Shown: positions 43,055 to 55,676, numbered from the stretch's first letter. The stretch: 64,000 nt of DNA from Tetraselmis striata (GCA_006384855.1 VCJN01003309.1:186001-250000); one strand, 5' to 3'. The notes: generated from the sequence alone by a model not told the origin. Numbers and translations: made by a program.

Positions 43055-43805
43055 GTGCAGCCAGAGACAAAATGCGGCCGTGATCGCTGCACACGCAAGC
43101 GGGAGAGGGTTCTCGTGGCCTCCTTGCCGTTGGCAAAAGCGTTTCTATAGCAGTGCATGGCCGCATGCTCATAGTGCGCCATGGTGAGCCCAGTGGGGCG
43201 GCAATGGCGTGCTCCTTACTGCGTCGATGCTGGTGGAAATAATGTTGTGAAAAGATGGATCCCGCATGGCGCCCGTGGGCATCGCTCAAGGGGGTATGTT
43301 CCAAGTATGAGTAGTCCGTGCACAAGTACATACAACACAATGTCCCGCCACAGTGTATCAGGTTTTGAGATCCCCTTGGCGTAAAGTTTCACACCAACGT
43401 GCTGACCACACGCTGGCACATACGTCGGATTTCGGCATATCATTTCTAAATATGGAAAAAGTGGCTAATGAACCTCGGACGACCGTGCTTCTACTGTGGA
43501 ATATTTAGCCCTGCTCGCGTAGTTTTTATTAGTATTTATATGAAAATCTTTTGACGTTTCCTCGCAACGCACTGAGCCATACCGCGGGTTTGAGAGTCGC
43601 ACAACAAGGCGGCACTGCAGTGGCGATGTTCTCACGCCACATCGTGCACGGGCGCATGCCACTGTAGCCCCACCCCAAGCAAAAATACGCCAGCCTCCTT
43701 TGCTGACATGTTTTCTCGCCCACCCACGGCCAGCCCACCATGCACTGATCTATGCATGTGCGGCGGGAGGTGCGGGTCACTAACCCCCAGTGTCGCACCT
43801 AGCTT
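43055..43805 (+). repeat. interspersed non-coding repeat, copy 2 (right half)
   Basis: Matches 46105-46865 along its length at about 85 percent (AAAATGCGGCCGTGATCG at the start, GATCTATGCATGTGCGGCGG near the end). The left half of the family is missing; just upstream is a 24-base G-run (42967-42990). No ORF is conserved between copies, so it is probably a non-autonomous element or a remnant. Confidence 0.65.
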
Positions 43806-45714
43806 TCCTCAACTTCCTCAACAAATCTTAGCAAGTATAGCACCTAGCTTTCCTCAACTCATCAAGAGTTTCATCAATACGCGGTAAGATATCCCCTTCG
43901 TGTGGAACACAAATAGACAAATAGAAAAGCAGCCGCAAAAATGATCAGTCTGCCAGCTTCGAGTTTCGCTGATGTGTTACACACATCGAGTAATTTTCCG
44001 CCCGTAACATGCCGCGAGCAACATCACATGTTGTTTTGGACCACACATGGATCAGCATCCGTGCGTGCTATTATCATCCGTACGTCCGTGCGTAACCATG
44101 CAAAATGGGGAACGAAGACCCGGTCACCGAGCCGACGACACTCGAATCGCTTAAAGCAGACATGCAAGCCCAGTCTACATTGCTGCTAGAGCTCGCTTTG
44201 TCGTTGGCCCAACAGATGGCGCGACAGCTCGTGGACGCGGTGTTGATGGGGAAGAAGCATATGCCTTTGCTTCATCCGGGCAGCGCGGCTCGGGGCCGCC
44301 GACATGCAGCGGGGGAGCCGCATAGCGCCCCGAATCGCTAACGCCAACCGAGATCGGCCGTGTCAGTTCAGCATCCACGAGTGGCGAGGACGTCTATTTC
44401 ACGGTGGCAAAACTATTGCAGAGCATAGCATGGCTATGAGGACGTTCGACCGGTAAGCATGGTGGATGGGCTCGTACTTCCCGCTGCGTCTCGACATGGC
44501 GAACGACTACCTCAAGCAAGATGACAGGCGTTTGCCGACCATCTTGCTTGGTCGGAGTAGTACATTTGCATGACGTGCTTTGGGACACACACTGCTGATA
44601 TGTTCGTGGCTCTTGACGAGCTGCTACCTTTTGTCCCGGCGGCTAATCAAGACTTTACCCATTACCTCGCGCGTGCTCGCAACCACACCGTGGCTATATC
44701 GACAAGACGTTCCGTTGAAGGCTGGCCTTCCAAAGTGAGGGGGCTGAACGGGATCAAGTATGTACACGGTGACCAGCATGGGGCGTTGGCTGTGCTGCGG
44801 GCTCAGCATTTTTAGCCCGCAGCGGTGCACTTGGGATCTCCGGTCTTTTGCGATATGATGTGCGACTACGAGCGCATGGTTTTCGAGCCGACAGTCGCCA
44901 ACAACGCCAAGGCCACCACTACCGCTACTAGCGTGGGCGTGCGTGGGCAAGGTCGTGACTGCGTGCGGGGTCGCAAAGGTGAGCAATAGGGATGGCGTGG
45001 GGCGCCTTCCCTCGGAGCTGCTGGCGCTTTGCGAGGCCACCTTTCGGTGACCGCCGCACGGCGAACCGTGGCAGCTCAACGACGGGATGAGCGCCCCGTG
45101 TACGGACCGCCCCCCCCCCTCCCCCCCCCCCCCCCCCCCCCTTACCTACAACATACTTCATTTAGACCTTCCTCGGTACGTTTTGATAGGCATCGGGGTT
45201 TTAGGGTTTTCAGGGGCTTCGCGATAGTAAATTGTTAATAAACATAGAGGTTACGAAAGCTTGTTCGGCTTTGAAGCGGGGCTGGCGGGGAGTGTAGACG
45301 TCCTATATTGGGCCCATAGGTCTTACCTGTAGACTCAAGCTCAAGAGCCTTCATGTGGTTTGCGCGCATACAAGTAAAATCGGTGTGCGCAGTGGAAGGC
45401 CGCATGCTTGTCGACAGTGTTATCGGCGAGGTAACGATCCATGATCCAGTTGGTTGGTGGAATTGGCAAGTCGCCAATGCCAGTTGTGGCAGCGTGGAAT
45501 AAATATGTTCCGGCCGGGTACGGGGCGGGGATCGGGCGGTATACCGCGGGGATCGGGCGGTATATTTTAGACAATATGGGACGTCAAGACTTTCCGAGGT
45601 TAAAATGCCAAGCAGCGGGGTAACACAATATATTGGCACGGGTATGATATATCGTGTACTCCTGAGCATATAGTAATGCTGGGTAAATCAGGAATGATGA
45701 TATAGTCATAACTA
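43806..45714 (+). other. gene-poor stretch with small ORFs
   Basis: 44105-44341 encodes MGNEDPVTEPTTLESLKADM and QAQSTLLLELALSLAQQMAR, a possible helical N-terminus; 44570-44815 encodes TADMFVALDELLPFVPAANQ and later VHGDQHGALAVLRAQHF. These read like pieces of one decayed mobile-element gene of unrecognised family, broken in several places. A C-run lies at about 45109-45140 and a telomere-like GGGGTTTTAGGGTTTT at 45195-45210. Confidence 0.3.
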
Positions 45715-46985
45715 CACCTCTCCACATAAGTATAGGGTTTGCGAATTCGTTCTACATGCCCGCTATACACTGAGACCGTTCGCGTGCATGCATGTTACTC
45801 AGGGTCGTACGACTGGGAGGAAATACCGCGATAGCGCGATGCAGCCCATATTGCCACGCGGTAGCCGTTGCCGTCAATACTTTCATTCGGGCAAAAGCAT
45901 GGCTTCTAGCGCTAGCGCTTCAAAACCACAAATTGCGCCACTCGTGTGCATACTTAGGCATGGGACACTACTGCGCTCGTAATCATACCACATCACCCTT
46001 GGTATGATCACTATCCACCACACACGTAGGGCAGTAGAATTATGTCATTAACGACCTGGAACAAGCCCTACGTGTCGATGACGATGGTTTATGTGCAAAA
46101 TCATGGGCAAAATGCGGCCGTGATCGTTGCACGCGCAGGCGGGAGAGGGTTCTCGCGGCCTCCTTGCCGTAGGCTAAAGCTTGTCTATAGTAGTGCATGG
46201 TCGCATGCTCATAGCGCGCCATGGTGAGACCAGTGGGGCGGCAATGGCGTGCACGTTAATGCGTCGATGCTAGTGGAAATACTGTTGTGAAAAAGGGGGT
46301 CCGGCGTAGGTGGCGGCCGTAGCCGTTGGGCACATGCCCCCCTTGGCACATCGCCTGAGGGGGCCATGTGCCAAGAAGTATGAGTGGTCCGTACACAGCA
46401 AGTACACACAACGCACTGTCCTGCCACCGTGTATCAGGTTTTGAGATCCACTTGGCTTAAAGTTTTACGCTAACGTGTTGACCATACGCTGACATAGACG
46501 TCGACTTCGACATATTATTTCTAAAAATGGAAAAGTGGCTAATATGCCTCGGACGACCGTGCTCCTACTGTGAAATCTTTAGCCCTGCTCGTGTACACTA
46601 GTTTTATAGTGGTATTCATATGAAAATCGTCTGACGTTTCCTCGCAACGCATTGAGCCATACCGCAGTTCGAGAACCGCACCACAAGGCGGCACTGCATT
46701 GATGGCGATGGTTCATGCCACATCGCCCACGGGCGCACGCCACTATGGCCCCACCCCAAGCAAAAATACGCCAGCCTCCTTTGCTGACATGTTTCCTCGT
46801 CCACCCACGGCCAGCCCACCATGCACTGATCTATGCATGTGCGGCGGGATGTGCGGGTCACCAACCCCCGTTGTTATGGGGGTACTGGAAACGCTCAGTG
46901 TGGCGCGCGAGTGCCGCTCATGTAGAACACTCGTTTGGGCCAAAGGGCTTGCTTACACCCCATGGTGACAACGGCTGAGCATAAA
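45715..46985 (+). repeat. interspersed non-coding repeat, copy 3 (most complete)
   Basis: The left part matches copy 1 (29635-30700) and the right part copy 2 (43055-43805), so this copy spans the whole unit, about 1.2 kb. There are no terminal repeats I can see, no shared ORF and no tail. Likely a non-autonomous transposable element. Confidence 0.6.
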
Positions 46986-47883
46986 TGTACAACATTCCAG
47001 AATTTCAGGTCATGAACCCTAGATTCAGCTGTCCTACTAATCGTAAGCTCGGATTCGGCGACGAGTAAGGGGCCTATGACACATGTGGAGGGGTGTATGA
47101 CCCAACAGCAGCATGCCGACGAATTTTTATTATAATATTATATAAGCGCACATGCGTAATGTGCGAGGTAATTACACACAGTATGACCAATAACAAATGT
47201 AGATGACGGATCGTTGCGTGTACAGAAACTGGCGTTTCTGCATATAAATCAGCACGTCGAGTCAGGCCCCGGCTTGGAAAAGCTTCTCGGAACAATGCGC
47301 ACGCCGCTCCGCAGCAACATACATGCTAATAAGGGCGAACTCCACCATACCTTCCACGTCGTGGTCGCTACTCTGAGAGGCAATACTGCCACTAGAGTCT
47401 AACGACGGGGCGGTGGAGGCGTTAGCGAGCGCTGGCGCCACCCCGGAGAATAAGCATGGCGCCTCGTCGCCGGCCACAGCGGCCGTGCGAGTCGTTTCGT
47501 CTCTCGCCGGTCCTGCGCCGGCAGCCCGCAACGCTTGCTATGCACCATCGCTAAAGAACCCTTAACCACGAAACGGCTTCGGCAGCCCTGCGGTACATAT
47601 ATAGTGTACCGCGCCTCGCGCGGCCGGCGGCGGGTTGTGGAATGGCGACGGCGCCTGCGGCGCTAGCGAATGGGCCCAGGCCGCAACACCCGCGCTTGAC
47701 TGGGCGTCGAGGTTCCGCGAGGTACCAGTCCGCGATGGTACTTCCATGGAACCCATGGGTACGAAAGGTCAAAATTGGAGGGTGAGTTTTTATACTTACT
47801 TCCACGTTAACAACACGAACTGTCCCGGCAAAAGTTTCCCCCTTCGTTTAGCTGAAGGTCCCTAACATCTTTTAATACTACTT
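46986..47883. other. intergenic stretch
   Basis: A minus-strand frame at 47531-47262 (MRAAGAGPARDETTRTAAVA, then LALISMYVAAE-like sequence) and a plus-strand frame at 47642-47785 are open, but neither shows a motif. Nothing else is recognised. Confidence 0.25.
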
Positions 47884-48351
47884 GCGTCAACACCTGAGGA
47901 CTTAACTGCCTTTATTTTGGGCGGGGTCCCCCCACCCTTCACGGCGCCCCAGATTGTTCTGGGAATGGAAAAACTTTCTACCTATGGCGTCGGGCCCTCC
48001 CTTATCACATTGCCTTTTTGTTGCACATGTATCGCACTCCCGGAATGCTTTGTTCCGCGGGATGGGCTTGCCCCAACTCGCATTACTCGAATGGGCCGAC
48101 GCCCAAATGGGCAGGGCGGACCTCTCGTGGTTAGTGCCGGGCATTTTGATGGCAGTGTTTTAGACGGTGATTGTTGGAAATTCCGTCCATGGCCTCAAAT
48201 AAGTCTTGCAGAATGCTTCGGCAATTTGCTTGATGACTATAACGGAGCGTCGCCTACCCAGGGCTTTCCGTAACTGGATCGCTGCCTAAACGGTCGTCGT
48301 GGAGAGGCTGCAAGGGTTTCACTGGTGCCAGTCCTGTTCCGGGTGCGGAAT
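47884..48351 (+). mobile_element. 5'-truncated 3' end of the APE-type LINE
   Basis: Begins at the residues GCGTCAACACCTGAGGACTT, equivalent to 39134 in the long copy, keeps the end of the ORF (GLAPTRITRMGRRPNG) and stops at GTCCTGTTCCGGGTGCGG. About 5-8 percent diverged with a few small indels. No clear duplication flanks it. Confidence 0.85.
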
Positions 48352-48379
48352 TAACTGATGCTTTTAGCGCGGATTTAGT

Positions 48380-48560
48380 GTTGACAGTTTTCTGTAATTC
48401 ACACCAGTACCAGTGCGGGTGCCGTGTGCGCATCACTCATCCATCCCGCCTTATGCGGGATGCGGGCCGCTTTTAGGCGGCTTGCTGTGTTGATTTTCTA
48501 ATTCTGGGGAACTGCCCTTTTTTTGTAATTCACACCAGTGCGGGTGCCGACGCACCCAAA
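48380..48560 (+). repeat. hairpin repeat, copy 2, flanked by GTAATTCACACCAG motifs
   Basis: 48438-48540 is almost identical to 13258-13352. It is bracketed by two direct copies of GTAATTCACACCAG (about 48392 and 48526), each followed within 15 bases by GTGCGGGTGCCG, so the hairpin block may have arrived with, or been duplicated between, these motifs. Confidence 0.6.
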
Positions 48561-49191
48561 AGAAAAACACAGTTAAAGACTTTTGGGGGTCGGTAAGCGC
48601 ATTTTTAACGAATTTAGCCTTCGCAGTATATTCGTTGTGATATCGTTTTTGAACGAGCTACGAAAGGCGACCATTTTCCTATAGGCTTATAGCGCAGTTT
48701 CTCGTGGCCGTGTCGCACCCGCATTGAATAAACCCTACAACCAACGACTACTGATCCTTCCCAGGTACAGGTACCATACATACCGCTCCCCGCATCAGTA
48801 GCGAGAATTATAGGGGCTATAGAGAATCAATAATTAAAATGGAACACCGCCCGCAAAACATAATGAGGACATTTTGGCTTCGTTATCACCTGCTGTCCGC
48901 GCTGCTGGACGGCAATTGCCGAGAAACGAGCCCAGACGTAAAACCCCGTCGCAGCTGTCCCACAACCGAAGCACCAGTCCTCTATCCTTCTGTCGCACAC
49001 GAAGAACAGCCGTTCACCGCTGCAAGACGCCGGCTCGAGCCTACAGTCTTGCTCTTGCAGCTTCACGCGTGACTCGGGGCCATACCTGACACGTGACTCG
49101 CACTGAAACTTTAAACTGCGCCTCTCTGCGATTGCCAAGCCATTTCCCTAGCAGCTTGCACACGGCAGAGTGAAGGCGCCCCCGGCACAAT
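48561..49191. other. 5' flank of the carbonic anhydrase gene
   Basis: No gene supported. An open frame at 48839-49072 shows no motif. No TATA-like element is placed clearly. Confidence 0.3.
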
Positions 49192-51147
49192 ATGATGCGC
49201 CAACGCGCAACGGTCTCGGCAATTCTAGCCACCCTGGCTGTGGTGGGACTGACGTCTCGGTCATTGGCGGCTGTGCTTGGCGGTGGGTCGCTGGTCCCCC
49301 CCCCCCCCCCCCCCCCACCACCACCAGTGATCAGCTGCTCGCGGAAAAGGCGACTAAAACCATCCCCCTCAGTAGAGGATATGAGCGAAGCCGCACCGTC
49401 CATCGCCCCGGGTTCACACCGATTCCAGTCTATCATCACGTTGAAGCGCTTTCGCTTCGGGTGACTTACTGGTTTCGCCGGTGTTCGCCGGGCCCTGTCG
49501 GAAATTGTCCAGAGACGACTCACCGACTCTACTGCCGTCCCCTCACGCAGATGTGGCGCCTGTCGGCCCCTACGGTCACTCCTTTTGTCCCGGTGTCGAC
49601 CCCGCGACGCAGTCGCCACTGGCCATAGTAAAGGATCAGTGCGAGATAATTGCAGACGCGGCGCCGATAAACCACACGTGGCTGCATCAGCCTCTGCCGA
49701 TGGACCTTGCCACCGGAACGGTCTCGATCCCGGGGCCTGTGGTCGTGAAGTTGTCCAACGCCACCATGTACATCAACGTGGAGCCGAATCGCTTCAGGCT
49801 GTACCATGACGGCCTCAATTACTCGATGACCCAGGTAAATATTCATATTCGGGCGCCGCAAACCTGAAGTAAAGAGCAGAACAGCGGTCGCATGCCGTGG
49901 AGTGGTGTCACCCCCCCCTTCCGCGCGTGCGCCGGCGGCCTCCCGTTTGTGTTTTCAGCAAGATTGGCGATATCATTTCCCCGTGCAGATGCATGTCCAC
50001 CTTCCTGCCGAGCACGCCATCGACGGGACTCTTCCGCAGATGGAGCTGCACATGGTGCATGTGGTAAGGAAAACAGCATGTCTTCCCCAGACTTGTGGCT
50101 GCACATGTTCTCAAATCCAAATATTCGAGCATTTGATGACTTCGATGCACAAGTGGAGTGCATAGCTATCTGGAGATGTAGATTAGTGGATGTAAACTCA
50201 GAGAAAAATGATGTTACTGAGCGTGTGACTGCCATGTGCAGAACAATGCCAGCGAGATCGCGGTGCTAGGCTTCGTGTTCAAGCTGGGGGCGCCCTCGCA
50301 ATTCATGGAGGCGTTTCTCAACCATCTTCCCCCACCCACCATCAACAACAGCACCAACACGACTGAGTATGCGCCAGGCGAAGTTTCGGTGAGTGCATCC
50401 CTCAGCTCACCGCAGATATGTTTGGTTGACATATATAATATTATATATACATACATACATACATGTGTATATACACATATATGAGTATACATATATATTT
50501 TGCTTGGCTGACCGGTTGCTATCCCTCCCTGCAGCTCCCAAACGGTCTACCCATCAAGGCTCAGGAATGGGCCCAGATAGAACACGCGATGGCTGGGCCG
50601 TTCTTCTCCTACAATGGCTCGTGCGTGGCCCTGACTCTCAGTCTACATGACGATTAGCCATCCCAATCGCATTTTGTCCCTGCTGCGCACAATATCTTCA
50701 TCTGCCCAGTGGCGCTCATCGAGCAGCCTGATGCGTGCCCCAATCCGGTGCAGGCTGACAACTCCTCCATGCGCAGCTGGAGTGCACTGGGTCGTGTTTG
50801 AAAAGGACTGGGGCCTCACCCTCTCCCGCGACCAGATCAAGCAGTTCCAGAGGATCCTTCATGACGTAAGCGCATAGTCTGCTTGTCTCGCTGCTGCACC
50901 CTCGGCCCACTCATCTCGTGCGCGCCAATGGTGACCGTGTGTGCGTTTGTCGCAGGTTTCTGGCACTGCCACATCTGTCAACAACCGCGTCCCGTTCCCG
51001 ATGAACGGCCGCCGGGTCGAGTACCACAGCGTGGACATCGCCAACGCCATCTACAACACCAAGCTGCAGGACGCCCAGAGCAAGCAGCTCAACCCGCATG
51101 TGATGGCAGGGCCGGCGGCACGGAAGCTGCTCAACACGGCGCAATGA
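49192..51147 (+). CDS. secreted alpha-type carbonic anhydrase, seven exons
   Basis: Exons 49192-49282, 49551-49834, 49989-50063, 50242-50388, 50535-50620, 50754-50865 and 50956-51147; 328 residues, all junctions in phase. It starts with a signal peptide (RATVSAILATLAVVGLTSRS). The zinc site is complete: MHVHLPAEHAIDG gives the first two His and ELHMVH the third. NGSLTTPPCAAGVHWVVF carries the Thr gate and the conserved Cys; the partner Cys is in GHSFCPG, next to QSPLAIV. The enzyme interconverts CO2 and bicarbonate, here in the periplasm or wall space by signal peptide; it probably helps inorganic carbon uptake. The N-terminal Trp-Tyr part of the fold is shorter than usual. Intron 1 has a 22-base C-tract 13 bases after the donor; intron 4 has an AT repeat. 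The gene is convergent with the tRNase Z-like gene, 631 bases apart. Confidence 0.92.
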
Positions 51148-51778
51148 AGTGGAGTGCTGCTCCATGCGGCTCGTAGCTCGGACTATCGAACCTCACGGCG
51201 AGGGCAATAGGCATACGTGGCTAGAACAAGCAGGCGTCGCTGCTCCTGTGAATGCGAGTAGGCCAGGGTGGATGTACGGGCTGCCGACATTCACTTGCCA
51301 CCAGGGCTCTGGTGCCTCCTGAATTGTACCCATCCGTGACTTCCCCTGCTCCACTGCCGGATATGCCTCCCACCTCTGTTTGGCGCTGTGTGTGCTCAGC
51401 AGTGCTGGGCAGTCGTGCAGCGGATTCGCAGGATGTACCTGAGGCCGTTTAGCCATCCCGCGCCGGCTCTGTGACGGCCCGCATGTGGCCTGCCGGGCGG
51501 TTGTGAGCTGCCAAATCTGCAGCCTTACATGCGTTTACGCCGCGGTGTCTGCGCCAATGCTCCCCGCCCCCGCCAATGGGGTTTCTCCTGTACATGCCAT
51601 TGCCATGTATCCCATGACATGCCACGTCACTATACAAAGGCCACCAGATAAGACGTGACAGACACTAGTCCCTGCATAGAGACCGCGTGATACCGCACAG
51701 CGGTATCAATTGGCTCCTCCTGGCGCCGTGCCGGAGGTCATGGGCTCTGCGTGTGCTGAACCACAGCAACGGAGCCCT
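51148..51778. other. convergent intergenic region
   Basis: Lies between the stops of the carbonic anhydrase (+) and the tRNase Z homologue (-). TTACA at 51525-51529 is TGTAA on the minus strand, 250 bases past the tRNase Z stop. No gene seen. Confidence 0.4.
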
Positions 51779-52510
51779 TCACACGCCCCGAGGCCTCTCC
51801 CCCTCCCGCCGCGGAACGCTAAACTGAAACTGGTCAAAGCCGGACGCCACGGCGTGGCGGTGCCCAAAGGCCTCCGCCGCCGCGCTGTGGTGCGCCGCGC
51901 TCGCGGCCTCCAGCGCCGCGCGATCCGAGTCCGACAGGTCGTCGTTCTTCCCGAACCGGTCGAAATGAAACTGCGGGGCGGCGGCACAGGGTACGCAGTC
52001 TGAGGCAAGCTAACTGGAGCATTGGCGGCAGGGTTTTAGGGTTTTATAGGACATCCGCACCACGTGGCGTGACGGGGGCGCCCCGAAAAGCGCCAACGTG
52101 CCCCGAAAATGCCCAGAATGCTTCGGCCATCGCAATAAAAAGCACGAAGAGCGGCAACCCGTAAAGTAAAGTAAAGTAAAGTTCGCCCGGGACATCGGCC
52201 GAAGCCGCCCCAGCGGCAAACCCGTATTCAGCCACATCTCGCTGTCCCTCAAGTGTTGGAACAGCAGTGTCTCGGGTTGCGATCGCCGGACTCGCCTTTG
52301 TGGAGACGTGCGTGAGAAGAAGCCCCTTGGCGCCCACCGCCTTGGCAAAGCGCCCCGCCTCCGCGGAGCAGCAGGACCGCTGCATCGGGGCCTGCGCCGC
52401 ACGTACGCCCCGTGTTATAAAACCAACCGCCAGGCACGCAGTCGCTGCGTCGGTCCGGCCCGGCAGTGGACCTAGGGCAGCGCTGCTGGGATGAGGACGG
52501 CCTCGGCGGC

Positions 52511-52551
<41 letters not shown>

Positions 52552-53702
52552 CTGGGTGAAGGCGCACCGAGGGATCTGGCGCGTTCTGCGCCGCGTACAG
52601 GAGCAGGTCGCAGCCCTTGGCCAGCTCCGCGGTGGCGGCGCCGGGAGCGGTGCACTCGGCGACTATCACCACCTTGCGCCCCGGCCGGTCGGGGCCCACC
52701 ACCTGCGCAGTGAGCGCACGCCCGCTCAGCCGCGGCGCCTCCTCACGTCGGGAACCACCTCCCCAGTATCTCAATAACCATGGTTTCGGAGTATTTCATG
52801 TGCAGGTCGATATTCAAGCTGTCGACTCACCCAACGGACCCCGTAACCCCCCCCCCCCCCCCCCCCCACCGCCACCACCATTGGGAAAGAGGAGCAGAAA
52901 GTACAGTTATCATCAGGAAATCGAACAGCACGCACACACCACGAAAAGCTGGGGCGGCTTCGGCCGATGTCCCGGGGCGAACTTTACTTTACTTTACTTT
53001 ACCACGAAAATTGTGCGTATTTCCTGACGCAGTGGTGTCAAACACGGAATAAGTGCTTTTTGGACCCGTAATGAACCCAATATACTGTCCGCACCATTCG
53101 TTTCGGTCCAGGGGGATGGGTGGGTAGGTCGGCCCCATACCAGAAACAGGCGCAACGCGCCCCCCCCCCCCCCCCCCCCTTCCCCTGCCCCCTCAATACC
53201 TGTTTTAACCGAAGCTTCGCCAAGGCCGGTAACATCATTTCAGCAAATGCTGTGGCGTGCTCCGAAACCATGGCACTTCAGCCGGAGAGGAGCGGGGTGC
53301 GGTCCGTGCATCCAATTCAAGCAAGGGCAGAGGGGGGAGAGGGGGGGGGGGGGCTTGCCTGGTGCGGCTCTATCGTGACGCCATCAACCTCGATGGACTC
53401 GCCCGCCTTGAGCTGCGCCAGCATCTTGCCACGCGGGATGCCCAGCGCATCGCTCGCCTCCACGTCCACTTTGCCCACTTTGCGCGGCTCCTGCGCGCCC
53501 GGTGCGAGGTGGGTCACTACGCCTACGCTATAAATCACCCGCCCTGCGCCTGTCAGAGGTCAGATGCAGACGAAACTAAAGCGGAACTATGGCTAATGGT
53601 CTTATAGGTTGCATGCAAGCCAAATTTGATGCTTATAATAAGGGCTCTTCTAGGGGCGTCGGCACCCGCACACTTCCTGCCTTAGGTCATCGTACGCCAC
53701 CT

Positions 53703-53763
<61 letters not shown>

Positions 53764-54704
53764 CTGGGGGGGGGGGGGGGGTGCACCTCCACGCAGAAGG
53801 CAAACGTAGGGGTGTCCGCGACGCAGGCCGCCGCCGTCACAACATAGCCGCCATCGCAGGCAAAGGTCCACGTCAGCTCATCCGCGGCCTCGAAGCCGCC
53901 AGTGCTCGCTGGGCCTTGCCGCCGCACATCCTGCGTTGCCTGCCATTCCGATGCGCCCAGGAGATTCACGGCCAACAGGGGGGGGGGGGGGGGGGGGCAG
54001 TCAGCACGGCAGGGACCCACATGCATGAACAGATTGTGTCGGGAATGCACTTAAGGACATGCGGGTGGGACATATAAGGTGCGAATGGCCAACATACATA
54101 CTGTATGTATCTATTTTGTGTATATGTGTATCTGTATATATGCATATCAGGTTACCAAGGCCGACTTGGTGCTACTCGTGTCCGCTTCCCACAGCCCCAC
54201 ACCGTCCGCACATCGGAAAGGATGAAACGCACTTCTCCCCATTCACCTGTCCGCCTTTAATATATGTGTATATATAAAATTGGCGGCCATTATCCAGCGA
54301 AGCGTCGATTTTTCGGCGGTGAGCTTTATTGCCGTACGGTACCCGTATAGTGCAGCGGATCGGGCCTATAGGTGCATGAATAAAGCGCTTATCTACTGGA
54401 ATATACTACTAAGTACTATAATCCACCCACCCGCCCACCGCCCGCCCGCCCGCCCACGGTCCTTAATTACACAGCCGTCTGATTACGATCTCACGGCTGG
54501 TACTGGTACTGGTACTCGCTACTCGCTGCTGGTATTAATGGAAAAAAAAACTCAAAGCGCTGGCAATGCAAACGCTCGCTGCTGGTACTTCAAAGCGCTG
54601 GCAATGCGATTCATGAAACTGAACTCATGGAGTGATATAGAACCCGTTCTTTTAAAATTTTCTGAAAAATCGACGCATCGCTGATCCAACTGTCAAGTTA
54701 CTTC

Positions 54705-54748
<44 letters not shown>

Positions 54749-55645
54749 TATAATAATATGACGTAGGGGTGGGGTATAAATTCGTATACACATAAGAATA
54801 CATATATCTAATATATATATTGTATGTATGTATGTATACCATCTATGTATATTCACCTGGCCACCTGTATCTATATGTTATATATATCTAACATATACAT
54901 GTTTATACAAATACAATTTACAATACATGTACATATATGTATACATGTGTATATATAGATGCACATATACATATTGTTTTATATATGTATACTATACATA
55001 TTGTATGTATGTATGTTATATATATTGTGTGTAATACAATGTGTATATATAGTGTATGGTATACATATTATATATGCACACATATATATGTATGTAAAGA
55101 TGGTGGCCAGGTGAATGTGGGGGTGTGCCTTTTATCGTTCCGATGTACGGAGGTGTGGGGCGGGTAGGTACCGGACGCGATTAGCAACAAGTGCGCCTTG
55201 GTGACCTGGATATAGCGAGGTTGCATCCAGGAGAGGGTAGGGGGGGGGGGGGGGGGGGAAGGAGCGGGATGGGGACCAAAGGGGGGGGGGGGGGGGGGGG
55301 GGGGGGGTCGCACACCTTCAGCTCCCGGCTGTTGACCTTCCCAGCAAACAGGCCGTGCGCCGCGTCCGTGGGCCCCTCCGGATTCACCTGATCCGGTGGG
55401 ACCTGCACACAGACGCCCGTTGCATCCATGTGCTCAGCGCCGCGTGCGGCCATCGTCCCCACCGCCATGCCCAGGTTCATGTAGGTCAGGGATGCGGGCG
55501 CGGCGCACCTGTATGCGGGTGAGCTTGGCACGCCGAGTCAGCGGCTCCGGCTTGGTCTCCTGGGGGCCAGGGGGCGTGCATTATGGTTAGGCAGGGCTAG
55601 ACTGATGCGGCATCTGGCGAGCGAGAGGTTGGGGGGGGAGAGGAA

Positions 55646-55676
<31 letters not shown>

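Noticed and set aside
52031-52045. Chromosome end
   Set aside because: Only two telomere-like units, inside a gene's intron.
52513-52551. Assembly gap or filler
   Set aside because: Homopolymers of G/C recur throughout the window, at varied lengths and often at a fixed place in introns, so they look real even if exact lengths may be off.
53202-53260. Exon-like segment (VSEHATAFAEMMLPALAKL) between two tRNase Z exons
   Set aside because: It has plausible splice edges and faintly recalls the GHST region, but including it breaks the smooth family alignment GVTIEPHQ to VVGPDRP. Left in the intron; RNA reads could overturn this.
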